Shown here piece by piece: positions 1 through 7,537 of a DNA stretch of 20,780 bases. This stretch comes from Bog-756 sp036553725 (lineage in GTDB: Bacteria; Actinomycetota; Acidimicrobiia; Acidimicrobiales; RAAP-2), in NCBI GenBank assembly GCA_036553725.1, contig DATBOO010000013.1:1-20780 (forward strand). The letters are read 5' to 3'. Made by a program: the position numbers and the translations under genes. The notes under the pieces were generated by a model that saw only the letters and a program-made list of their open reading frames with translations, searched no databases and was not told where the DNA came from. The first letter of the stretch is position 1. Each line of letters begins with the position of its first letter.

Positions 1-214
1 CGGCCATCTCGGCCAGGGCGGAGTCGGCCACCTTGAGGTCGATCACCTCGGCCCCTTCAGCGGCCAGTCCGGCCACGGTGCCCAGCAGCGATCGGTACAG
101 ACGCTGCTGGGTCCGAGAGGTATCGCCCGACACCAGGGCCTCGGTCAATCGGTCGCTGGCGGTGGCGACCGATTCGGGAGCCCCTGGCTCCCCCCGGCTC
201 GGGTCAGGGCTCAT
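1..214 (-). CDS. Probable LOG-family (TIGR00730-like) Rossmann protein, N-terminal fragment
   Basis: The first 71 codons of a gene that runs off the left edge. The ATG at 214-212 overlaps the end of fbiC by 11 bp, so the two are probably translationally coupled; GAGG lies about nine bases upstream. Residues 1-20 are a Pro/Ser/Ala-rich tail. The rest is helical and ends in a segment with DLKVADSALAEMA. From memory this resembles the helical N-terminal region of actinobacterial LOG-family nucleotide-binding proteins, where a DLK...AL.E motif precedes the Rossmann core. The diagnostic PGGxGTxxE motif would be outside the window, so the family call rests on a short stretch and could be wrong. That a real gene starts here is better supported: the frame is open to the edge with typical codon use. 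Confidence 0.5.
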   Translation of the reverse strand, partial: MSPDPSRGEPGAPESVATASDRLTEALVSGDTSRTQQRLYRSLLGTVAGLAAEGAEVIDLKVADSALAEMA

Positions 215-2639
215 CTCCCGCCGCCTCAGTGGCCGCCGCCACCATCTCGGTGCTTCCGCCGCCACCCCGGACCCGTCCGTAGAGCGTGGTCCGCTGGGCC
301 AGCGTCCGCCCGAGCGGGGTGACGATGGCACCGAAGCTCTCCGCATCCATCATCTGGCCGTGACTGGCTCCCGCGGCCCGGGAGATGTTCTCGTCCATCA
401 GCGTGCCACCGAGGTCGTTGGCGCCGGCCTGGAGCAACTCGCGTACCCCCTCGGGCCCCATCTTGACCCAGCTGATCTGGATGTTGTCGATGGCGCCGCG
501 GTAGGCGATGCGTCCGATGGCGTGCATCAGGAGCGTCTCCCGGAACGTCGGGCCCCGTCGGGACCGCCGCTGCAGGTAGATGGGCGTGGCCATGTGCACG
601 AAGGGCAGCGGTACGAACTCGGTGAACCCGCCGGTCTCGTTCTGCAGGTCCCGGGTGCGGACCAGGTGCCTGGCCCACGACCGGGGCTGCTCGACGGCGC
701 CGAACATGATGGTCACGTTGGAGCGGAGCCCGACCTGGTGGGCGGTGCGGTGGGCCTCGAGCCACTCCTCGGTGTCGATCTTGTCCGGGCACAGGACCTG
801 GCGCACCGGGTCGTCGAGGATCTCCGCCGCCGTCCCGGGCAGGGTCTTGAGGCCGGCGTCGCGCAGCAGGACCAGGTAGTCGGCCAGCGCCATGTCGGAG
901 CGGCGCGCACCTTCGGTGACCTCGAGGGCGGTGAACCCGTGGATGTGGATGGTGGCCGATGCCTCCCGGACCGCCTTGATCACCTCGAGGTAGTACCCAC
1001 CGTCGAACTTCGGATGGATTCCGCCCTGGAGGCAGACCTCGGTGGCCCCCCGGACCTCCGCCTCCCGCACCCGGTCGGAGATCTCGGACAACTCGAGCAG
1101 ATAGGGGCTGCCCCGGAGGTTGAGCGACAGTGGGCCCTTGGAGAAGGCGCAGAACTTGCACTTGAAGGTGCAGACGTTGGTGTAGTTGATGTTGCGGTTG
1201 GCGACATAGGTGACCTCGTCCCCGACCGCCTCGAACCGGAGTCCGTCGGCCACCTCGGCCACGGCTCGGACCTCGGGCCCTCTGGCGCCGAACAGGGTGA
1301 CGATCTCGTCCTCGCCCACCGCGTCCCCGTCGAGCACGGCCGCCAGCACCTCGCCCACCGCGCCGCCCTTCGCACCACGGGTGGCACCGCCCACGCCCCC
1401 TCCTGTCGCCGACGGGGTTCGGCGACGGACGGCCCCGCGGAGCAGCTCCGGGGGCGGCACCTCGCCGCCCGAGCACCACGGATGGTCGCGTCCCAGTCCT
1501 TCGGCGTCCGAGGCGTCGAGCACCGGAAACCGCATCGACTCGTCCAGCCACCGGTCGGGCCGGAGGGCGAACGACGGGTAGAGGGTCAGCCGGGGTGCCA
1601 GGGTGAACCCGGCCGCCTCCGTCGCGTCCTGCAGGACTTCCAGCGCCGGCCACGCCCGTTCGGGGTTGACGTGGTCGGCGGTGACCGGCGAGACGCCGCC
1701 CCAGTCGTCGATACCGGAGTCGATGAGCGGGGCGAGGTCGTCGGAGAGGTTGGGCGGCGCCTGCAGGTGGATCTCGGCCGGGAGTGCCAGCCGGGCCGCG
1801 GCGATGGTCCACAGGAACTCGTCGGTCGGGCACGGCGCTGAGCGGTGCATGGCGGTCCCCGGCTTGGGCAGGAAGTTCTGGATGATGACCTCTTGCACAT
1901 GACCGTGGCGCCGGTGGCTCGAGGCGATGGCTGCCAACGTTTCCAGCCGGTCGGTCCGGGACTCGCCGATACCCACCAGCAGGCCGGTGGTGAAGGGCAC
2001 CCGGGCCTCGCCCGCCGCCTCCAGAGTGGCCAGCCGCCGGGCCGGTGTCTTGTCCGGCGCCGAGCGGTGGGCGGCGAGATCGGGATTGACCGACTCGATC
2101 ATCATCCCCTGGCTGGCGGAAACCGCCCGCAGCCGGAGCATGTCGGCCCCGTCGAGGGCGCCGGCGTTGGAGTGGGGGAGCAGGCCCGTCTCCTCGACCA
2201 CGGCGCCACAGGCTGCGGCCAGGTAGTCGACGGTGGAGGTGTACCCGTTGTCGCTCAGCCATTGACGGGCGGCCGGATAGCGGTCCTCGGGACCCTCGCC
2301 CAGGGTGAAGAGCGCCTCGTGGCAGCCGGCCTCCCGACCGGCCCGGGCGACGTCGAGGACCTGGTCGAGGGTCAGGAACGGGGACCCGACCCGGGCCGGT
2401 GCCTTGGCGAAGGTGCAGTAGCCGCAGCGGTCTCGGCAGAGCATGGTGAGCGGTATGAACACCTTGGGCGAATAGGTGATCCGGTTGCCATGCGCGCTGT
2501 CGCGGACCTCACGGGCCCTGGCCCGCAGCGCGTCGAGCGGCGTGTCGACGAGGTCGACGAGGTCGACGAGGTCGTCGAGGTCCGGAGCCGCAAACGAGCC
2601 GGCCGTCCTCACGGGGTTGGAGCCGGGATCGGCGGGCAT
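204..2639 (-). CDS. fbiC: FO synthase, fused CofG-CofH type (7,8-didemethyl-8-hydroxy-5-deazariboflavin synthase)
   Basis: Makes FO, the deazaflavin chromophore of coenzyme F420, from tyrosine and 5-amino-6-ribitylamino-uracil using two radical SAM active sites. With the ATG at 2639 the protein has 811 residues. Residues 68-75 hold the first CxxxCxxC cluster motif (C68, C72, C75; CofG half). Residues 490-497 hold the second (C490, C494, C497; CofH half), preceded by NRNINYTNVC as is usual for CofH. A Gly/Ala-rich linker joins the halves. The frame is open to 2759, but that would overlap pgl by 74 bp. The ATG at 2639 is preferred because AAGG lies eight bases upstream, it leaves a 46-bp gap after pgl, and the sequence before it is low complexity. 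It follows tkt-tal-gnd-zwf-pgl on the same strand and is probably co-transcribed. Both cluster motifs are intact, so it should be active. Confidence 0.95.
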   Translation of the reverse strand: MPADPGSNPVRTAGSFAAPDLDDLVDLVDLVDTPLDALRARAREVRDSAHGNRITYSPKVFIPLTMLCRDRCGYCTFAKAPARVGSPFLTLDQVLDVARAGREAGCHEALFTLGEGPEDRYPAARQWLSDNGYTSTVDYLAAACGAVVEETGLLPHSNAGALDGADMLRLRAVSASQGMMIESVNPDLAAHRSAPDKTPARRLATLEAAGEARVPFTTGLLVGIGESRTDRLETLAAIASSHRRHGHVQEVIIQNFLPKPGTAMHRSAPCPTDEFLWTIAAARLALPAEIHLQAPPNLSDDLAPLIDSGIDDWGGVSPVTADHVNPERAWPALEVLQDATEAAGFTLAPRLTLYPSFALRPDRWLDESMRFPVLDASDAEGLGRDHPWCSGGEVPPPELLRGAVRRRTPSATGGGVGGATRGAKGGAVGEVLAAVLDGDAVGEDEIVTLFGARGPEVRAVAEVADGLRFEAVGDEVTYVANRNINYTNVCTFKCKFCAFSKGPLSLNLRGSPYLLELSEISDRVREAEVRGATEVCLQGGIHPKFDGGYYLEVIKAVREASATIHIHGFTALEVTEGARRSDMALADYLVLLRDAGLKTLPGTAAEILDDPVRQVLCPDKIDTEEWLEAHRTAHQVGLRSNVTIMFGAVEQPRSWARHLVRTRDLQNETGGFTEFVPLPFVHMATPIYLQRRSRRGPTFRETLLMHAIGRIAYRGAIDNIQISWVKMGPEGVRELLQAGANDLGGTLMDENISRAAGASHGQMMDAESFGAIVTPLGRTLAQRTTLYGRVRGGGGSTEMVAAATEAAGDEP
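2544..2579. repeat. Four tandem 9-bp repeats inside fbiC
   Basis: The unit GTCGACGAG (plus strand) occurs at 2544, 2553 and 2562, and a fourth copy at 2571 has one mismatch (GTCGTCGAG). The unit is three codons long, so copy-number change keeps the fbiC frame. It encodes an acidic Leu-Val-Asp repeat in the FbiC N-terminal tail, about residues 21-32, ahead of the first radical SAM domain. It is probably a slippage product in a region under little constraint. Confidence 0.85.
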
Positions 2640-2685
2640 CGGCGACACCTTACCGGAGGACCCTGCCGGGGCGACCGTGCGCCAG

Positions 2686-3468
2686 TCACCCCCGTGGGCG
2701 CCCCGGAGCGGATCGGCCGGTGCCGGAGGGGATCCGGGTGTCACCGACCGCGGCGGCATCGGCGAGCCAGATGACCTCGCCGGCCCTTACCCGCGCCGCC
2801 GGGAGGTCGTCGCCGGCCATCAGGCGCCGGAAGGCGTCGCGTTTCGAGTCGCCCGAGACGGTGAAAACGACCAGTCGGGCCCGGGCGATGGCCGCCAGGG
2901 TGAGGGTGATCCGGTCGTGGGGGTTGTGGGCGTGGGGGTCGCGGTTGGCCATCACCAGCACCGCCGGGTCCTCGACATCCAGGGCGGGGGAGTCGGGGAA
3001 GAGGGAGGCGCAGTGGCCATCGGGACCCATGCCCAGGTGGACCACGTCGAAGGGACCCAGCGCATCGAGGAGCTGCTGGTAGTCGGCCGCCGCCTGCTCG
3101 GGGGACCCGGAGCGGTACATGGGGTGGTCCGATCGCACCGGTCCGACCGGTCCGAGGAGGACCTCGGCGACCATCCGGTGGTTGGAGTCCGGGTCGTCGG
3201 GGGGCACGCACCGCTCGTCGCCCAGGTAGACGTCGACGGCGGTCCAGTCGACACCGGGCCCGTCACCGGACCGCGGCCCGGACCGCGGCGGCCCGGACCG
3301 GGCGGCCAGTTGCCGGTAGCAGGCCTCCGCCGTGGGGCCACCCGAGAGGAAGAGGGAGAGCCCGCCGCCTGCGCGGCGCCGCGGGTCCGGGGCCGCGGCC
3401 AGCCGGACGGACACCAGGTCGGCGAAGGCGGCGGGTACGGAATCGACCACCTCGACGGTCCCGTTCAC
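2686..3468 (-). CDS. pgl: 6-phosphogluconolactonase (DevB/SOL type)
   Basis: Hydrolyses 6-phosphogluconolactone to 6-phosphogluconate, the step between Zwf and Gnd. With the GTG at 3468 it has 260 residues, normal for the family. Family motifs seen: SGGPT at 42-46, GDERCVPP at 83-90 and GMGPDGH at 146-152, with His152 the expected catalytic residue. The frame extends to an ATG at 3546, but that adds a Pro-rich tail and overlaps zwf. The GTG at 3468 starts just before the first strand (GTVEVV) and leaves a 49-bp gap after zwf. The ribosome binding site for this GTG is weak (GGTGG), so the exact start is uncertain. It lies between zwf and fbiC and is presumably read from the tkt-side promoter. 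The last 15 or so residues are a Gly/Pro/Arg tail. Confidence 0.92.
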   Translation of the reverse strand: MNGTVEVVDSVPAAFADLVSVRLAAAPDPRRRAGGGLSLFLSGGPTAEACYRQLAARSGPPRSGPRSGDGPGVDWTAVDVYLGDERCVPPDDPDSNHRMVAEVLLGPVGPVRSDHPMYRSGSPEQAAADYQQLLDALGPFDVVHLGMGPDGHCASLFPDSPALDVEDPAVLVMANRDPHAHNPHDRITLTLAAIARARLVVFTVSGDSKRDAFRRLMAGDDLPAARVRAGEVIWLADAAAVGDTRIPSGTGRSAPGRPRG

Positions 3469-3517
3469 GACGCCACCAGGCCGTGGTGGTGGAGGGGGGC
3501 CCCGTTCCGCCGCCCCC

Positions 3518-5170
3518 TCACTGCGGGAGGTCGGTGAGGCGCCCACCGCTCAATTCGAGGTCGATGACCGGATTGCGCCATTCGTCCCCCGAGCGCTCGA
3601 CCAGCAGGTCGGCCATGTGCGGTCCCCACGTGCCGGCGGGATAGAAGTGCATCCCGCCGCCCGGCTCCGACCAGGCCTGGAGGTAGGGGTCGACGATCCT
3701 CCAGGCCTGCCGGACCTCGTCGGTCCGGATGAAGAGTGTGGCGTCCCCGACCATGGCGTCGTGGATGAGCCGCTCGTACCCGTCGGCCGCCTCCGCCCCG
3801 GCGAACGCCTCGGCGTAGGAAAAGTCCATGGCCACCGACCGCACATGGAACCTCTCGCCCGGAATCTTGGCCCCGAACTCGAGGCTGATGCCCTCGTCCG
3901 GCTGGATCCGGAGGATGAGCGTGTTGGGCCGCAGGTCCCGGCTGGTCCGATGGTCGAAGAGCAGGAATGGCACCGGCCGGAAGGTGAGCGCCACCTCGGT
4001 GACCCGCGCCGGGAGCCGTTTGCCGGTCCGGACGAAGATGGGCACCCCGGCCCACCTCCAGTTCTCGACCCGCAACCGCAGGGCGAGGTAGGTCTCGGTC
4101 TGGCTTTCCGGGTTGACGCCCTCCTCCTGGCGGTAGCCGGCCACCGGCCGGCCGTCGACGACGCCGGCGGCATACTGGCCCCGTACCGACTTGTCGACCG
4201 CCTCGTCCGGGGTGGGGATGTCGATGGCGTGGAGCAGCTTCACCTTCTCGTCGCGGACCCGGTCGGCTTCCGTGCTGGTGGGGGACTCCATGAGGGTGAG
4301 GGCCAGGACCTGCATCACGTGGTTCTGGACGATGTCGCGCAGGGCCCCCGCCGTCTCGTAGAAGCCGCCCCGGTGCTCCACCCCCAGGCTCTCGGCCACC
4401 GTCACCTGCACCTGCGAGATGTAGCGCCGGTTCCAGATCGGCTCGAAGATGGCGTTGGCGAAGCGCAGGGCGAGGAGGTTCTGGACGGTCTCCTTGCCCA
4501 TGTAGTGGTCGATCCGGTAGATCTGGCTCTCGTCGAAGGCGGCGTGCATCTGCTCGTCGAGGGCGATGGCGCTCTCGAGGTCGTGGCCGTAGGGCTTCTC
4601 CACCACCACCCGGGCGAACCTGCCCCCCTGGCCGGGCCGGGTGCAGGCATGGTCGGCCAGCGCCGAGGCCACCAGCCCGAACACGCTCGGGATGGTGGCG
4701 AGGTAGTAGAGGCGATTGCCGTCGGTCCCGTCGACCCGATCGGCCTCGTCCAGGTGGTCGTGCAATTGGGCGAAGGTGTCCGGATGGTCGTACTCCCCGG
4801 CGATGTATTTGAACCGCCCGACCAGGGCCTTCCACTTGGGGCCGCCCTCAGGGGTGGCGTCGGCCACATGGGCCCGGAACTCCTCGTCGCTCCACGCGGT
4901 GCGGGCCACCCCGATGACGGTGAAGCCGTCGTCGAGCACGCCGCGGTCGGCCAGCCGGGCCAGAGCGGGGAGGATCTTCCGGGCGGTGAGGTCTCCGGAG
5001 GCGCCGAAGATGACCATGGCCGCCGGGGGGGCCTTGGACAGGACCGGCGGGAGTGAACGCCGTCTCCTGGTGACCGGGCCCGGCGGGGTCGGGGCCCCCG
5101 GTGGGCCGTCGGTCGTCGTACCGGTGCCGGAGGCTGGGCCGGCGTCCGTCGTTCCCGTGTCAGTACTCAT
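3518..5170 (-). CDS. zwf: Glucose-6-phosphate dehydrogenase
   Basis: Oxidises glucose-6-phosphate to 6-phosphogluconolactone, normally with NADP+. It has 550 residues from the ATG at 5170. The dinucleotide-binding motif GASGDLTARK lies at 56-65, EKPYGHD at 191-197, and the active-site signature RIDHYMGKE, with its catalytic His, at 219-227. The first 45 residues are a Gly/Thr/Pro-rich extension before the Rossmann fold, and the body is of normal length. The ATG is preferred over the in-frame GTG at 5176 because AGGTGA (5177-5182) lies six bases before the ATG but touches the GTG. It follows gnd after 42 bp. Many actinobacteria have opcA, the G6PDH assembly factor, directly after zwf; here pgl occupies that position. 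Confidence 0.96.
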   Translation of the reverse strand: MSTDTGTTDAGPASGTGTTTDGPPGAPTPPGPVTRRRRSLPPVLSKAPPAAMVIFGASGDLTARKILPALARLADRGVLDDGFTVIGVARTAWSDEEFRAHVADATPEGGPKWKALVGRFKYIAGEYDHPDTFAQLHDHLDEADRVDGTDGNRLYYLATIPSVFGLVASALADHACTRPGQGGRFARVVVEKPYGHDLESAIALDEQMHAAFDESQIYRIDHYMGKETVQNLLALRFANAIFEPIWNRRYISQVQVTVAESLGVEHRGGFYETAGALRDIVQNHVMQVLALTLMESPTSTEADRVRDEKVKLLHAIDIPTPDEAVDKSVRGQYAAGVVDGRPVAGYRQEEGVNPESQTETYLALRLRVENWRWAGVPIFVRTGKRLPARVTEVALTFRPVPFLLFDHRTSRDLRPNTLILRIQPDEGISLEFGAKIPGERFHVRSVAMDFSYAEAFAGAEAADGYERLIHDAMVGDATLFIRTDEVRQAWRIVDPYLQAWSEPGGGMHFYPAGTWGPHMADLLVERSGDEWRNPVIDLELSGGRLTDLPQ

Positions 5171-5176
5171 TCGCAC

Positions 5177-5182
5177 TCACCT
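5177..5182 (-). promoter_or_regulatory. Ribosome binding site of zwf
   Basis: AGGTGA on the minus strand, six bases upstream of the ATG at 5170. This spacing decides between that ATG and the GTG at 5176. Confidence 0.75.
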
Positions 5183-5212
5183 GCGGCAGTCGTGCCGTAC
5201 TCCGGTCGATGG

Positions 5213-6148
5213 TCATTTCGGGGTGAAGGTCTCGCCGCCCTGGGTCCCGTCCGCGGTGATGAAGGCGTGGCCCCCGAACTGGTTCCGGAGGGCCGAGACC
5301 AGGCGCAGGCCGAATGCGTCCTTCTTCTGGGAGGCGAACCGGGCGAATAGCGCGGCCGTGATCACCGGGGCCGACACGCTCCGGTCGATGGCTTCGTCCA
5401 CCGTCCAGCGTCCCTCGCCGGAGTCGATGACCACCGCCTCGATGTGGTCGAATCCCGACCCGGGCCGGAGGGCCCGCTCGGCCAGCTCGAGGAGCCAGCT
5501 GCGAACCACCGACCCGTAGCGCCAGATGGCCGAGATCTGGTGGAGGTCGAGGTCGAATTCGGGTGCTTGCGACATGATCTCGAATCCTTCGGCGTAGGCC
5601 TGCATGAGTCCGTACTCGATCCCGTTGTGGACCATCTTCACGAAGTGGCCGGCCCCCGGCGGGCCGACATGGGCATAGCCGCCTTCGGGGGCCAGGGCCA
5701 GGAAAGCCGGCTCCGCCACCGCCACCGCCTCCTTGGTCCCACCGACCATCAGGCAGTAACCCTCCTTGAGTCCCCAGATGCCGCCCGAGGTCCCGGCGTC
5801 GACCAGCGCCACCCCCTGGGCGGCGAGCTCGGTGACCAGGGGCGCGGTTTCCTTGTAGTTGGAATTGCCTCCGTCGACGATCACGTCACCGGGCCCGAAG
5901 AGACCGGCCAGGGTGGTGATCGTCGAGTTGGTGGCCTCGCCGGCCGGCACCATCACCCATGCCACCCGGGGCGGGGACAGTTTGCCGGCCAGTTCCTCGA
6001 GGGTGGCGGCGGGCTCGGCGCCGATGGCGGCGGCCGCCGAACGGGCCTTTTCCGAGAGGTCGAAGGCAACGACCTCGTGCCCGTGCTCGACGAGGCGCTG
6101 GGTCATGTTGGCGCCCATCTTGCCCAGGCCGACCATGGCGATCTTCAT
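5213..6148 (-). CDS. gnd: 6-phosphogluconate dehydrogenase, decarboxylating, short (about 300-residue) type
   Basis: Converts 6-phosphogluconate to ribulose-5-phosphate and CO2. At 311 residues it belongs to the short Gnd class rather than the 470-residue class. GLGKMGANM at 7-15 is the Rossmann loop. DAGTSGGIWGLKEG at 117-130 is the substrate-binding signature. GHFVKMVHNGIEYG at 167-180 carries the catalytic Lys171 and Asn175. The second strand ends in Asp30 (VVAFDLSEK), a pattern common in NAD-preferring Rossmann enzymes, so the cofactor should not be assumed to be NADP+. The start is firm: GGAGGAG (6155-6161) lies six bases upstream of the ATG. A 237-bp gap separates it from tal, the largest gap in the pentose-phosphate run, so it may have a promoter of its own, although no clear TAnnnT box was found there. 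Confidence 0.93.
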   Translation of the reverse strand: MKIAMVGLGKMGANMTQRLVEHGHEVVAFDLSEKARSAAAAIGAEPAATLEELAGKLSPPRVAWVMVPAGEATNSTITTLAGLFGPGDVIVDGGNSNYKETAPLVTELAAQGVALVDAGTSGGIWGLKEGYCLMVGGTKEAVAVAEPAFLALAPEGGYAHVGPPGAGHFVKMVHNGIEYGLMQAYAEGFEIMSQAPEFDLDLHQISAIWRYGSVVRSWLLELAERALRPGSGFDHIEAVVIDSGEGRWTVDEAIDRSVSAPVITAALFARFASQKKDAFGLRLVSALRNQFGGHAFITADGTQGGETFTPK

Positions 6149-6385
6149 CTCGTACTCCTCCGTGTGGTGGACGGTGTGTGCGGTGCTCTGTTTCCCATGC
6201 CGGTTCCCAGTCTTCCCCGCGTGCCCCTCTCCCGCCGTCGGGGGACGGGAGTCCTGAGCGCTGTGCCCGCCCGGCTGCCCCGTCCGTCATGACCGGAAGG
6301 TGAAAGGGGGCGGGGTGGGCGCCGCCGGGGAGGCGGGACCCCCTAGCGGGAGCGGGCCACCGGGTCGACGATGGCAGGTCGGGGC
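6149..6385. other. Intergenic region between tal and gnd
   Basis: A 237-bp very GC-rich gap inside a same-strand gene run. Apart from the gnd ribosome binding site it holds a weak hairpin just after the tal stop (stem 6322-6326 with 6332-6336, five-base loop) and runs of G/C. No TAnnnT -10 box and no coding frame with credible start and codon use were found on the gnd strand. It could hold a processing site, an attenuator or an unrecognised promoter. Confidence 0.5.
6155..6161 (-). promoter_or_regulatory. Strong ribosome binding site of gnd
   Basis: GGAGGAG on the minus strand with a six-base spacer to the ATG at 6148. It is the closest match to the anti-SD sequence in the left half of the window. 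Confidence 0.85.
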
Positions 6386-7510
6386 CTACCCACCGCTGTT
6401 CAGGGCGTTGGCCTTGTCGGACAGGGTCTGGATGAGCTCGTCGAAGGACTTGGTGAACGAGGCCACGCCCTCCGCCTCGAGGGTCTGGGCCACGTCCTCG
6501 ATCTCGATGCCGGCGGCGGACAGGGCCGCCATCACGGAGCGGGCGGCGTCCACCCCGGTGTCGACGGTGCGGGAGACGGTGCCGTGGTCCAAGAAGTCGG
6601 CGATGGTCCCTTCGGGCATCGTGTTGACCGTGTCGGGGCCGATCAACGTGTCCACGTAGGCGAGGTCGGGGTAGGCCGGGTTCTTCGTCGAGGTCGACGC
6701 CCACAGCGGCCGCTGGAGCCGCGCCCCCTTGGCGGCCAGGGCCTCCCATCGCGGCCCCGAGAAGCGCTCGGTGAACAGCTGGTAGGCCAGCCGGGCCTGG
6801 GCCACGGCGGCCCGGCCCCGCAATGCCGACAGCCCCTCCCCGTCGGGGGCCGACGGCGCCGCCGCCTCGATCCGGCGGTCCACCTCGGTGTCGACCCGGC
6901 TCACGAAGAAGGACGCCACGCTGGCCACACGGGAGAGGTCCTGGCTCCCCGATTCGAGCAGGGCCTCGAGGCCGGACAGGTAGGCCTCGATGACCTCGTC
7001 GTAGCGGGAGATGCTGAAGATCAGGGTCACGTTGATGCTGCGGCCCTCGCTGATCATCGCCCGGATGGCCGGGACACCCTCGGGAGTGGCGGGGATCTTG
7101 ACCATGACGTTCGGCTGGTCGATGCGCGCATGCAGGTCGCGGGCCATGGCGACCGTCGCGTCGGTGTCGTGGGCCAGCGCCGGTGCCACCTCGATCGAGA
7201 CGAAGCCGTCGCCTCCCTGTGACGAGTCGAATACCGGGCGGAACAGGGCGAGGGCCCCCTCGATGTCGTCGATGACCAGGTCCCAGTAGGCGTCCCCGAC
7301 CGACTTGGTCTTGATCAGCTCGCCGAACTGCTCGTCGTAGGTGTCCTGCCCGGCGATGGCCTTGGCCAGGATGGTCGGGTTGGAGGTCACTCCCCGGATG
7401 CCCTGGGCCACCAGGCGGGCCATGGTTCCGTCTCGCAGCCAGTCCCTCCGGAGGTTGTCGAGCCAGGGGCTCTGGCCCTGTCGGTCGTGGAGATCATCGA
7501 GGAGGCTCAT
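6386..7510 (-). CDS. tal: Transaldolase
   Basis: Moves a dihydroxyacetone unit from sedoheptulose-7-phosphate to glyceraldehyde-3-phosphate in the non-oxidative pentose phosphate pathway. It has 374 residues, the length of the longer actinobacterial class. GVTSNPTIL is at 40-48. The Schiff-base lysine is Lys138 in NVMVKIPATPEG. INVTLIFS is at 159-166, and the C-terminal signature WASTSTKNPAYPD starts at 270. The ATG at 7510 has GAAGGGA five bases upstream. It lies 27 bp after tkt, so the two are almost certainly one transcript; tkt-tal adjacency is usual in actinobacteria. Confidence 0.96.
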   Translation of the reverse strand: MSLLDDLHDRQGQSPWLDNLRRDWLRDGTMARLVAQGIRGVTSNPTILAKAIAGQDTYDEQFGELIKTKSVGDAYWDLVIDDIEGALALFRPVFDSSQGGDGFVSIEVAPALAHDTDATVAMARDLHARIDQPNVMVKIPATPEGVPAIRAMISEGRSINVTLIFSISRYDEVIEAYLSGLEALLESGSQDLSRVASVASFFVSRVDTEVDRRIEAAAPSAPDGEGLSALRGRAAVAQARLAYQLFTERFSGPRWEALAAKGARLQRPLWASTSTKNPAYPDLAYVDTLIGPDTVNTMPEGTIADFLDHGTVSRTVDTGVDAARSVMAALSAAGIEIEDVAQTLEAEGVASFTKSFDELIQTLSDKANALNSGG

Positions 7511-7537
7511 GGACGTCCCTTCCTTCGGCCGGCCCGG

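Noticed and set aside
33..1841. Long plus-strand open frame of about 600 codons opposite fbiC
   Set aside because: It is antisense to an unmistakable FbiC with both radical SAM motifs. High GC keeps antisense frames open, and the translation shows no fold-like pattern.
2640..2759. Longer FbiC start at 2759
   Set aside because: It overlaps the end of pgl by 74 bp, adds only low-complexity residues, and the ATG at 2639 has its own AAGG site.
3469..3546. Longer Pgl start at 3546
   Set aside because: It adds a Pro-rich tail not found in the family and overlaps zwf; the GTG at 3468 fits the fold.
6306..6343. Hairpin after tal as an intrinsic terminator
   Set aside because: The stem is only five base pairs with a G/C background and no U run; too weak to call.
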